Shown here piece by piece: positions 17,284 to 24,378 of a DNA stretch of 24,378 nt; positions within the stretch are counted from its first letter, which is position 1; every line of letters starts with the position of its first letter. Position numbers and translations under genes: made by a program. The notes beneath the pieces were generated by a model, which saw nothing but the letters and a program-made list of their open reading frames with translations, made no database searches and was not told the origin of the DNA. This DNA comes from Undibacterium sp. (lineage in GTDB: Bacteria; Pseudomonadota; Gammaproteobacteria; Burkholderiales; Burkholderiaceae). The stretch spans positions 1-24,378 of the forward strand of contig JACMRF010000012.1 of assembly GCA_014376575.1 (NCBI GenBank). The letters run 5' to 3'.

Positions 17284-17378
17284 AATGTTCTCGTGCAGGC
17301 GCAAAGCTTGTACGGGTTTGTTTAACTTAACCCGGTAAATGGCGCATTTGCACTATTCCGGCTAACTCGTGAATATTT

Positions 17379-19100
17379 ATGTCTACTGTTTTCATGTCCC
17401 AAGATTTCGCAACCGGTGCAGATAGCTTCGCAGCTTTATTCGAAGAATCCCTGTCACGCCAAGATATGCGTTCCGGTGAAGTGATTTCTGCTGAAGTCGT
17501 TCGTATCGACCACAACTTCGTGATCGTGAACGCTGGCCTCAAATCTGAAGCCTTTATTCCTGTTGAAGAATTCAAAAACGACCAGGGTGAACTGGAAGTT
17601 AACATTGGCGATTTCGTTTCCGTAGCGATTGATTCGCTGGAAAACGGTTTCGGCGACACTATTTTGTCCCGCGACAAAGCAAAACGTTTGGCCTCATGGT
17701 TGGCGTTGGAAAAAGCGCTGGAATCTGGCGAAATGGTCATTGGTACTGTCAATGGCAAAGTCAAAGGCGGTTTGACTGTCTTGACAAATGGTATTCGGGC
17801 TTTCTTGCCGGGTTCATTGGTCGATACACGTCCAGTAAAAGATACAACGCCGTACGAAGGCAAAACTTTGGAATTCAAAGTTATCAAGCTTGATCGTAAG
17901 CGTAACAACGTTGTCCTGTCACGTCGTGCAGTAGTTGAAGCATCGATGGGCGAAGAGCGTCAAAAATTGATGGAAACATTAAAAGAAGGCACAGTGGTTA
18001 CTGGTGTTGTTAAAAACATCACTGACTATGGCGCATTCGTTGATCTGGGTGGCATTGATGGCTTGTTGCATATCACTGATCTGGCATGGCGTCGTGTGCG
18101 TCATCCTTCAGAAGTGTTGACAGTCGGTCAAGAGATCACTGCCAAGATTCTGAAGTTTGATCAAGAGAAAAACCGTGTTTCATTGGGTGTAAAACAATTG
18201 GGCGACGATCCTTGGACAGGTTTGTCACGTCGTTACCCACAACACACCCGTTTGTTCGGTAAAGTCACGAACCTGACTGACTACGGCGCATTCGTTGAAG
18301 TCGAGCAAGGTATTGAAGGTTTGGTTCACGTTTCAGAAATGGACTGGACTAACAAGAACGTGGCACCAAACAAAGTTGTTCAATTGGGCGACGAAGTTGA
18401 AGTCATGGTTCTGGAAATCGATGAAGAGCGTCGTCGTATCAGCCTGGGTATGAAGCAGTGTAAAGCTAATCCTTGGGATGACTTCTCGCTGAACTTCAAA
18501 AAAGGCGATAAAGTTCGCGGCGCAATCAAATCCATCACTGATTTTGGCGTATTTATTGGTCTGTCAGGTAACATCGACGGTCTGGTGCATTTGTCTGACT
18601 TGTCTTGGAACGAAACAGGCGAAGAAGCCGTACGTCGCTTCAAGAAGGGCGATGAACTGGAAGCCATCGTTCTGGCTATCGATGTTGAGCGTGAGCGCGT
18701 TTCCCTGGGCGTTAAGCAACTCGAAGGCGATCCATTCAACAACTATTGTGCAATGAACGACAAAGGTGCGATCGTAGTTGGTACAGTGAAATCTGTTGAA
18801 GCTAAAGGCGCAGTGATCCAATTGGCTGACGAAGTTGAAGGCTACTTGCGTGCATCAGAAATCTCCCGCGACCGCGTAGAAGATGCTGGTACCCACCTGA
18901 AAGTTGGCGATTCCGTTGAAGCATTGGTCTTGAACATCGATCGTAAAGCACGTGGTATTCAATTGTCTATCAAGGCAAAAGATTCCGCTGAGACACAAGA
19001 AGCCATGCAGAAAATGTCTACCGCTGTTGATTCAAACGCAGCGTCAGGCACAACTAGTTTGGGCGCATTGTTGAAAGCAAAGCTCGAAAACAAGAACTAA
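17379..19100 (+). CDS. rpsA: 30S ribosomal protein S1
   Basis: The large mRNA-binding protein of the 30S subunit, which helps recruit mRNAs with weak Shine-Dalgarno sequences. The 573 residues hold six S1 (OB-fold) repeats, roughly at 31-98, 117-183, 204-272, 289-359, 376-446 and 463-530; repeats 3-5 show the strongest motif, such as [22 protein letters not shown]. The first two are degenerate, as in E. coli S1, where they bind the ribosome. There is no clear ribosome-binding site; in E. coli rpsA is also translated without one and is repressed by free S1. ihfB follows, as in other proteobacteria. Confidence 0.98.
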   Translation: MSTVFMSQDFATGADSFAALFEESLSRQDMRSGEVISAEVVRIDHNFVIVNAGLKSEAFIPVEEFKNDQGELEVNIGDFVSVAIDSLENGFGDTILSRDKAKRLASWLALEKALESGEMVIGTVNGKVKGGLTVLTNGIRAFLPGSLVDTRPVKDTTPYEGKTLEFKVIKLDRKRNNVVLSRRAVVEASMGEERQKLMETLKEGTVVTGVVKNITDYGAFVDLGGIDGLLHITDLAWRRVRHPSEVLTVGQEITAKILKFDQEKNRVSLGVKQLGDDPWTGLSRRYPQHTRLFGKVTNLTDYGAFVEVEQGIEGLVHVSEMDWTNKNVAPNKVVQLGDEVEVMVLEIDEERRRISLGMKQCKANPWDDFSLNFKKGDKVRGAIKSITDFGVFIGLSGNIDGLVHLSDLSWNETGEEAVRRFKKGDELEAIVLAIDVERERVSLGVKQLEGDPFNNYCAMNDKGAIVVGTVKSVEAKGAVIQLADEVEGYLRASEISRDRVEDAGTHLKVGDSVEALVLNIDRKARGIQLSIKAKDSAETQEAMQKMSTAVDSNAASGTTSLGALLKAKLENKN

Positions 19101-19127
19101 GCAAAAACTAAGTCATTGAGGTTTTCG

Positions 19128-19145
19128 ATGTTTCAAAAACTATGA
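19128..19145 (+). other. Five-codon mini-ORF overlapping the ihfB start
   Basis: ATG TTT CAA AAA CTA TGA begins at 19128, with GAGG 6 nt upstream (19118-19121). Its TGA overlaps the ihfB ATG as ATGA. The GAGG is 20 nt from the ihfB start, too far for normal use, so ribosomes may load on the mini-ORF and restart at ihfB. Confidence 0.45.
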
Positions 19146-19447
19146 CGAAGTCGGAGCTGATTGCCCGTCTGGCGGAGCGATATCCACAACTGGTTGGTAA
19201 AGATGTGGATGTCGCTGTCAAGACCATACTTGACGCGATGTCATCTGCCTTGGCAGTTGGTCAACGTATTGAGATTCGTGGTTTTGGCAGTTTTTCGTTA
19301 AATAGTCGTCCACCACGAATTGGTCGTAACCCTAAATCTGGAGATAAAGTGATGGTCCCCGAAAAACGGGTACCTCACTTCAAACCGGGCAAAGAGTTAC
19401 GGGAAAGAGTGGATGCCATGGTTGGGCAGCCTATCTTGGATGATTAA
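19142..19447 (+). CDS. ihfB: Integration host factor subunit beta
   Basis: IHF-beta pairs with IHF-alpha to bend DNA sharply at specific sites in replication, recombination and transcription. The protein starts [10 protein letters not shown] like E. coli IhfB, carries [12 protein letters not shown], and has the intercalating proline P64 in [10 protein letters not shown], followed by [14 protein letters not shown]. The 101 residues are usual. The start is fixed by the conserved N terminus, though the nearest Shine-Dalgarno serves a five-codon mini-ORF instead. A strong terminator lies 33 bp after the stop and closes the rpsA-ihfB unit. Confidence 0.97.
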   Translation: MTKSELIARLAERYPQLVGKDVDVAVKTILDAMSSALAVGQRIEIRGFGSFSLNSRPPRIGRNPKSGDKVMVPEKRVPHFKPGKELRERVDAMVGQPILDD

Positions 19448-19480
19448 ATGGTGGCGTGCATCTGATGTAACAAATGAAGG

Positions 19481-19514
19481 CGGCATAACGGATTTCCGAT
19501 ATGCCGTTTTTTTT
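19481..19514 (+). terminator. Rho-independent terminator after ihfB
   Basis: CGGCATA pairs with TATGCCG, the stem continues inward as CGG/CCG with an ATTT loop, and eight T follow (19507-19514). It separates the supraoperon from lapAB. Confidence 0.95.
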
Positions 19515-19632
19515 CACGTACAATTTTGTTTATTTTCTGCGAGTTTTATACGGATTTTATGTGTCGATTATTAATTTATTAATGATAAAGTTAATGGTGT
19601 GTTATTCGTTTAGATAAATTTAAGGTATTGAT

Positions 19633-19947
19633 ATGAAAATTGTTTCAAGAATTGTAGGGATGATCTTATTTGTATTATTTTTCGGGTTTGCTTTGAAAAA
19701 TGATCAGATTGTCACTTTGCAGTATTTTTGGGGTTATGCGCAATCTGCACCGCTAGTCATATTGTTATTAGTATTCTTTGCAATAGGTGCCGCGCTCGGC
19801 GTGCTTGCGATGGTTCCGATTGTGTTTCGCCATCGAAAAGATATTTCAAATCATAAAAAGACGATCGCTGAAATTGAGAAAGAACGCGTTGCGGCTCAAG
19901 CCACTGACGTGAACGTAAGACAAGTTGATAGCATTCGAACTACTTGA
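19633..19947 (+). CDS. lapA: LapA, lipopolysaccharide assembly protein A domain (DUF1049)
   Basis: A small inner-membrane protein of 104 residues. Two membrane segments are visible, about 4-22 and 40-64, followed by a cytoplasmic, charged coiled-coil-like end (HKKTIAEIEKERVAAQ). The first segment, then FALKNDQIVTLQYFWG, is typical of the LapA/DUF1049 family. It works with LapB in the control of LPS synthesis; in E. coli LapB with FtsH sets LpxC levels. lapB starts 24 bp after its stop, so they form an operon. An AAGG lies upstream of the ATG. Confidence 0.92.
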   Translation: MKIVSRIVGMILFVLFFGFALKNDQIVTLQYFWGYAQSAPLVILLLVFFAIGAALGVLAMVPIVFRHRKDISNHKKTIAEIEKERVAAQATDVNVRQVDSIRTT

Positions 19948-19971
19948 TTTATATACGCGAAAAGAATAAAA

Positions 19972-21147
19972 ATGGAATTTGAAATTTGGTTGTTACTGGG
20001 GATTCCCCTATTTTTTTCTTTAGGCTGGATTGCTGCTCGAGTTGACATTCGTCAATTGTTATCTGAATCACGCAGCTTGCCTCAGGGGTATTTTAAAGGC
20101 TTAAATTTTTTGCTGAATGATCAGCATGATAAAGCGATTGATGCCTTCATTGAGATTGTTAAACTTGATCCTGAAACGATAGACTTACACTTTGCATTGG
20201 GTAATTTATTTCGTCGTCGTGGAGAAACTGAACGCGCCATTCGGGTTCATCAAAATCTCTTGTCTCGCCCAGATATGCCGTTGGAGCAGCAAACACAAGC
20301 CATGTTTGAGCTTGGCCAAGATTATCTCAAAGCAGGATTGCTTGATAGAGCCGAGGAAACATTCAATCTGCTAGTTGCTGGACAGTATTCACTCCAGGCA
20401 AGGCGTGCTTTGCTTGAGATTTATCAGCGGGAGAAAGAGTGGGCACGCGCTATAGATGCTGCTTACGCATTGCAGGAATCTGGTGCCGGTGGGAGGCAAA
20501 AAGAAATTGCACAGTTCTACTGTGAAATGGCACAAGACGAGTTGGTTCATACGCATGCTGATGCCGCATTGGGCATGTTGGAAAAAGCCTTGGCTACCGA
20601 CCGCCATAGCGTAAGGGCCGCGATCCTGATTGGTGACGTACATCTGGCGAATGGCGAAATTGAAAGTGCAATTTTGGCTTGGCGCCGCGTTGAACAGCAA
20701 AGTGTCCCGCACGTAGCTTTGGTTGCTCAGCGTTTAATGGATGGATATCGTAAATTAGAGAGACCACAAGAAGGATTGAATCTTCTCAAGGGATACATGG
20801 CCGAGGCACCGTCAATTGATTTGCTTGAAGTCGTTTTTAAAGCAACGTTGGAGCTCGATACGGTGGACGTAGCGAATGAACTTGTCATCGCAGAGTTGCG
20901 ACGTACGCCGACGCTGCTGGGACTCGATAAATTACTGGACGCCCGGTTAATGATAGCTACGCCCGAAGTGCGTCCGGAATTATTTTTGGTCAAAAATTTG
21001 GTGCACGGATATGCGCAGAAATTAACACGTTACCAATGTTCTCATTGTGGCTTCAAGGCGCGTCAGTTTTATTGGCAGTGTCCAGGTTGCAGTCGTTGGG
21101 AAACTTATCCGCCGAGACGCACAGAAGAGTTAAATGTGATGAATTAG
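19972..21147 (+). CDS. lapB: LapB (YciM), TPR protein with rubredoxin-like domain
   Basis: A 391-residue inner-membrane protein that, in E. coli, adapts LPS synthesis by recruiting FtsH to degrade LpxC. An N-terminal membrane anchor covers about 4-22 and is followed by DIRQLLSESRSLPQGYFKGL, then a chain of TPR repeats (for example KAIDAFIEIVKLDPETIDLHFALG). The C-terminal zinc-ribbon or rubredoxin-like domain has C356, C359, C370 and C373 in CSHCGFKARQFYWQCPGC, all four metal ligands being intact. It follows lapA directly and lies upstream of ugd and hldA, other envelope genes. Confidence 0.95.
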   Translation: MEFEIWLLLGIPLFFSLGWIAARVDIRQLLSESRSLPQGYFKGLNFLLNDQHDKAIDAFIEIVKLDPETIDLHFALGNLFRRRGETERAIRVHQNLLSRPDMPLEQQTQAMFELGQDYLKAGLLDRAEETFNLLVAGQYSLQARRALLEIYQREKEWARAIDAAYALQESGAGGRQKEIAQFYCEMAQDELVHTHADAALGMLEKALATDRHSVRAAILIGDVHLANGEIESAILAWRRVEQQSVPHVALVAQRLMDGYRKLERPQEGLNLLKGYMAEAPSIDLLEVVFKATLELDTVDVANELVIAELRRTPTLLGLDKLLDARLMIATPEVRPELFLVKNLVHGYAQKLTRYQCSHCGFKARQFYWQCPGCSRWETYPPRRTEELNVMN

Positions 21148-21207
21148 GGGCTGCTGAGAATATTCTCGGCGCAAAGGTCAAAAATATAATTTGGGTGGGA
21201 TGACGAT

Positions 21208-22581
21208 ATGAAAATTACTATCATAGGTACTGGTTATGTTGGCTTGGTGACAGGCGCTTGTTTAGCTGAGCTTGGCAATGATGTGTTCTGTTTAGACGTA
21301 GATCAGCGCAAAATAGATATTCTTAACGGAGGGGGCATTCCCATCCACGAGCCCGGTTTGGACGAAGTTGTCGCGCGTAACCGCGCTGCTGGAAGAATTA
21401 TCTTTTCCACTGACATCGAAGCAAGTGTCGTCCATGGTGATATTCAATTTATTGCGGTTGGTACACCTCCTGACGAAGACGGTTCTGCCGATTTGCAATA
21501 TGTTCTGGCTGCCGCTCGCAACATAGGCCGGTATATGACGGGGTCTAAAGTCATCGTTGATAAATCAACTGTTCCTGTCGGCACAGCCGAAAGAGTTGCT
21601 GCAGCGATACAGAAAGAATTGAAATCGCGCGATGCCAATGCAAGGTTTTCTGTCGTGTCGAATCCTGAATTCTTGAAAGAAGGGGCTGCGGTAGAAGACT
21701 TCATGCGACCGGATCGAATAGTGATTGGGTGTGACGATAATGCACAAGGTGATATCGCTAAAGAGCAAATGAAAAAACTCTATGCACCTTTTAATCGTAA
21801 TCATGAACGCACTTACTGGATGGACGTGCGGTCGGCCGAATTTACAAAATATGCGGCGAATGCGATGTTGGCAACGCGAATTTCTTTTATGAATGAGCTC
21901 GCAAATCTTGCTGATTGTGTTGGCGTCGATATTGAGGCAGTAAGGCATGGTATTGGTTCTGATCCTCGTATAGGACATAGTTTTTTATATGCTGGCTGTG
22001 GCTATGGCGGCTCTTGTTTTCCAAAAGATGTCCAGGCGCCTGAGCGTACGGCACGAGGCTACGGTCAGGATCTTTTGATTTTACATGCGGTTGAAGCGGT
22101 TAACGCCAAGCAAAAGCAGGTCTTAGGCGCAAAAATCAAGAAGCGTTTTGGCGCAGATTTAACAGGCAAACATTTTGCGGTATGGGGATTGGCATTTAAG
22201 CCAAACACAGACGATATGCGCGCAGCTTCATCCCGTGTCTTATTGGCAGAATTATTGCATGCTGGCGCAACGGTCGCGATCTATGACCCAGTTTCCATGG
22301 TTGAAGCAAAACGCGTCTTGGCGTTGGATTTTAAAGATACGCCGCAACTTTTAGAAAAAATTCGTTATGCCACCGATGTGATGAATGCATTAGATCAAGC
22401 TGACGCATTGGCGATTGTCACTGAATGGAAGGCATTTCGTAGTCCGGATTTTGCTCAGGTCAAAGCGCGATTGAAACAAGCTATTATTTTTGACGGCCGT
22501 AATTTGTTTGAACCCTCCGCCATGACTGAAATTGGTGTTGAATATCATGGAATAGGGCGCTCTGTCTTGACACAGGCTTAA
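21208..22581 (+). CDS. ugd: UDP-glucose 6-dehydrogenase
   Basis: It oxidises UDP-glucose twice to UDP-glucuronate with two NAD+, feeding capsule and exopolysaccharide synthesis or lipid A modification with aminoarabinose. The NAD-binding motif [20 protein letters not shown], the block [20 protein letters not shown] and the catalytic cysteine C270 in [10 protein letters not shown] are present. The 457 residues are typical. GGGTGGG lies 8 nt ahead of the ATG. hldA starts 1 bp after its stop, so they are co-transcribed and probably co-translated. Confidence 0.97.
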   Translation: MKITIIGTGYVGLVTGACLAELGNDVFCLDVDQRKIDILNGGGIPIHEPGLDEVVARNRAAGRIIFSTDIEASVVHGDIQFIAVGTPPDEDGSADLQYVLAAARNIGRYMTGSKVIVDKSTVPVGTAERVAAAIQKELKSRDANARFSVVSNPEFLKEGAAVEDFMRPDRIVIGCDDNAQGDIAKEQMKKLYAPFNRNHERTYWMDVRSAEFTKYAANAMLATRISFMNELANLADCVGVDIEAVRHGIGSDPRIGHSFLYAGCGYGGSCFPKDVQAPERTARGYGQDLLILHAVEAVNAKQKQVLGAKIKKRFGADLTGKHFAVWGLAFKPNTDDMRAASSRVLLAELLHAGATVAIYDPVSMVEAKRVLALDFKDTPQLLEKIRYATDVMNALDQADALAIVTEWKAFRSPDFAQVKARLKQAIIFDGRNLFEPSAMTEIGVEYHGIGRSVLTQA

Positions 22582-22582
22582 T

Positions 22583-23503
22583 ATGACTACTCAAGTAAAA
22601 CGTATGTTAGTTGTTGGTGATGTGATGCTAGATCGTTACTGGTTTGGTGATGTCAATCGTATTTCACCTGAGGCACCCGTACCTGTTGTCCTTATACGAA
22701 AAAGTGAGGAGCGATTGGGGGGGGCTGCCAACGTGGCGCGTAATGCGGTAGCTTTGGGTATCGACGCTGGTCTGCTCGGCGTGATTGGGCAGGACGAAGC
22801 TGGTAATATTGTGGAAGATTTATTGCGCGAGTCCGGTATTCAAAGTTACCTCAATCGTGATCAGGCAATTTCTACCATTATCAAATTGCGCGTCATAGGT
22901 CGGCAACAGCAATTGCTGCGTATCGACTTTGAAGAGAAGCCAACAGCGCCCGTTTTGCGCGATAAACTCACGCGTTTCAATGCCCTGATGTCAGATTATG
23001 ATGTCATCGTATTTTCTGATTACGCCAAAGGTAGTCTTGTCAACATTGCAGCGATGATTTCTAACGCAAAACAAGCAGGGAAGTTGATTCTGGTTGATCC
23101 CAAAGGAAATGACTTTTCCCGCTACGCCGGTGCGACCATGCTGACGCCAAATAAGGCTGAAATGAAGCAAATCATCGGAGATTGGTCCAGTGAATCAGAG
23201 TTGACTGAAAAAGCGCAGGCATTACGCCTTGAGCTCGACTTAACAGCTTTGCTGCTTACTCGATCTGAAGAAGGAATGACGCTTTACACTGAGGATGAAG
23301 TAATTCATGTGCCTGCAATGGCGAGAGAAGTTTTTGACGTCTCAGGAGCTGGCGACACTGTAATTGCCACAATGGCAGCAATGTTGGCTGATGGGAAGTC
23401 CATGCGTGAAGCCGTGTTGATCGCAAACCGCGCGGGCGGTTTGGTGGTTGGGAAGCTAGGAACGGCGACAGTTAGTCGAGGAGAATTATTTCCGGAAGTG
23501 TGA
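22583..23503 (+). CDS. hldA: D-glycero-beta-D-manno-heptose-7-phosphate kinase (monofunctional)
   Basis: A PfkB/ribokinase-family enzyme that phosphorylates D-glycero-D-manno-heptose 7-phosphate at C1 for LPS inner-core heptose. The N-terminal block GDVMLDRYWFGDVNRISPEA is specific for RfaE domain 1, and the anion-hole and catalytic motif DVSGAGDT places the base at D258. At 306 residues it lacks the adenylyltransferase domain of bifunctional HldE, so a separate hldC (rfaE2) must lie elsewhere. Names in use are rfaE1 or hldA. No hldD follows in this window, although the two are often adjacent. Confidence 0.94.
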   Translation: MTTQVKRMLVVGDVMLDRYWFGDVNRISPEAPVPVVLIRKSEERLGGAANVARNAVALGIDAGLLGVIGQDEAGNIVEDLLRESGIQSYLNRDQAISTIIKLRVIGRQQQLLRIDFEEKPTAPVLRDKLTRFNALMSDYDVIVFSDYAKGSLVNIAAMISNAKQAGKLILVDPKGNDFSRYAGATMLTPNKAEMKQIIGDWSSESELTEKAQALRLELDLTALLLTRSEEGMTLYTEDEVIHVPAMAREVFDVSGAGDTVIATMAAMLADGKSMREAVLIANRAGGLVVGKLGTATVSRGELFPEV

Positions 23504-23616
23504 TTTTTTGTTATTTTTATGGTAAGTTGCTCGCGCCGGTCAACGGCATTTGCACAGCGACGTTATTGTAGTGAGATGAAAAATGGTATTTCACTTCGTC
23601 GTTAAAGGAGATGCTA

Positions 23617-23634
23617 ATGCTCAGTTCAAAGTAG
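23617..23634 (+). other. Five-codon mini-ORF with a strong Shine-Dalgarno, upstream of the ComEA-like gene
   Basis: AAAGGAG (23604-23610) lies 6 nt before ATG 23617, and the frame ATG CTC AGT TCA AAG ends in TAG at 23634. The next real gene starts 44 bp later with its own GGGAG. It may be a leader mini-ORF or a decayed start. Confidence 0.35.
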
Positions 23635-23677
23635 CAAAATGAGGTACTTAAAATTAACCACTTTTGGGAGTATGTAT

Positions 23678-24118
23678 ATGTTCAAGAAATTATTAATGAC
23701 TTTTGTCACTTTAGTTGCTTTCGTCGGTTTTGCTTATGCAGGTGTAGATGTGAATAAGGGCGACCAAGCGGCTTTAGATGGCATTAAAGGCATAGGCCCT
23801 GCGACCTCTAAAGCGATTATTCAAGAGCGTAGCAAAGGTGGTAATTTTAAGGATTGGGCTGATTTTGAAACGCGAGTGAAAGGCGTTGGCGATAAAAGTG
23901 CATCCAAATTGTCGGAAGCCGGTTTGACCGTGAATGGCCAGTCTAAATCTGGTGTAGTCGCAAAAGCACCAGCATCTGCTGCCGCTGCGACCAAAGCTTC
24001 AGCAAAAACAGATGCTTTGGTAAAAACCACCGCGAAAACTGAAGTAATAGCTGATCCAAAAACAGCAGCAAAAACAAAGACAGAATTAAAAGCCGATGCA
24101 AAGGCTAAAAAAGAATAG
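23678..24118 (+). CDS. ComEA-like exported helix-hairpin-helix DNA-binding protein with basic tail
   Basis: Three parts can be seen. A signal peptide (about 1-21, MFKKLLMTFVTLVAFVGFAYA) suggests export. A tandem helix-hairpin-helix domain follows (about 23-87), with VNKGDQAALDGIKGIGPATSKAI and VKGVGDKSASKL; this is the ComEA fold that binds double-stranded DNA in the periplasm during transformation. The last 55 residues are almost only Lys, Ala, Thr and Asp, like a histone H1 tail, and look disordered. An ATG at 23639 is in frame, but the ATG at 23678 has GGGAG 7 nt ahead and gives the cleaner signal peptide. Length 146. A competence role is inferred; short HhH proteins of this kind are also found in species not known to be competent. 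Confidence 0.85.
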   Translation: MFKKLLMTFVTLVAFVGFAYAGVDVNKGDQAALDGIKGIGPATSKAIIQERSKGGNFKDWADFETRVKGVGDKSASKLSEAGLTVNGQSKSGVVAKAPASAAAATKASAKTDALVKTTAKTEVIADPKTAAKTKTELKADAKAKKE

Positions 24119-24200
24119 AAGCCGTTGTCGCATTGGATGAAGCCCCAATGACCAAGTAAGATGAGTTGGCTTATGGCTTTTTACTTTAAGATTTTCAAAT

Positions 24201-24238
24201 AAAAATTCCCCAATGCTTTGCATAGGGGAATTTTTTTT
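24201..24238. terminator. Strong bidirectional intrinsic terminator
   Basis: A long stem ATTCCCC-A-ATGC-TTT-GCAT-A-GGGGAAT has A-runs on the left and eight T on the right, so it works on either strand. It ends the ComEA-like unit and could also end a minus-strand gene entering from the right. Confidence 0.93.
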
Positions 24239-24378
24239 GCGACGTAGTTTTAACCCAGGATTTCCATTAGGATTGGCAATGATGACGGATGCACTTTTCG
24301 AGGCAGTTTTGCTGCGAATGAGGCGCCAATAGCGAGCTATTGTCCACGAAGAGCAGAAAAAATAACCGAAAATGCCCC
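24239..24378. other. Unassigned right edge with a small palindrome
   Basis: No gene can be supported. The segment holds a 7-bp inverted repeat CAATAGC-GA-GCTATTG (24327-24342). A minus-strand frame is open across it, but no family was recognised and its end is not clear, so it could be the 3' end of a neighbouring gene or a repeat. Confidence 0.4.

Noticed and set aside
21200..21211. Three-codon ORF (ATG ACG ATA TGA) overlapping the ugd start
   Set aside because: The GGGTGGG is well placed for ugd itself, so coupling is not needed; likely chance.
1..24378. CRISPR array, tRNA or insertion sequence
   Set aside because: No regularly spaced repeats, no cloverleaf apart from the tRNA-like part of tmRNA, and no transposase frame were seen.

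Overview
The window looks like the chromosome of a betaproteobacterium of the order Burkholderiales, most likely Oxalobacteraceae (Undibacterium/Herminiimonas/Janthinobacterium-like). This is an inference from protein similarity by eye, from the order gyrA-serC-pheA-tyrA-aroA-cmk-rpsA-ihfB-lapA-lapB, and from moderate GC. No database search was possible.

Left part (1-4700, minus strand): a Wadjet plasmid-defence operon, read right to left as jetA (DUF3375), jetB (DUF4194) and jetC (SMC-like ATPase with Walker [10 protein letters not shown]). jetC runs off the left edge, and the nuclease gene jetD would be expected beyond it. A near-perfect 30-bp inverted repeat sits between jetA and jetB, and a short ORF with a strong Shine-Dalgarno lies upstream of jetA. 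The operon lies just past the 3' end of ssrA (tmRNA), a classic island integration site.

Middle left (4960-8663, minus strand): ssrA with its terminator (tag ANDNSYALAA), gph (phosphoglycolate phosphatase), ubiG (ubiquinone O-methyltransferase), and two tandem OmpA/peptidoglycan-binding paralogues that share an N-terminal module but differ in the cysteines of the OmpA domain.

Right part (8810-24118, plus strand): gyrA behind a leader holding a 24-codon ORF; then serC, pheA, tyrA, aroA, cmk, rpsA and ihfB, which is the aromatic amino acid/ribosomal supraoperon seen in many beta- and gammaproteobacteria. From memory, a hisC-type aminotransferase gene often sits between pheA and tyrA; it is absent here. 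After a clear terminator come lapA and lapB (control of LPS synthesis), ugd (UDP-glucuronate) and the heptose kinase gene hldA/rfaE1, all tied to envelope polysaccharide. Last is an exported ComEA-like helix-hairpin-helix protein with a Lys/Ala-rich tail, followed by a strong terminator. The final 140 bp contain no gene I can support.

Most of the window is core genome. The parts that deserve a second look are the Wadjet locus with its internal palindrome and upstream ORF, several very short Shine-Dalgarno-preceded ORFs in front of gyrA, ihfB and comEA, the Ala-83 residue of GyrA, and the palindromic repeat that separates gyrA from serC.
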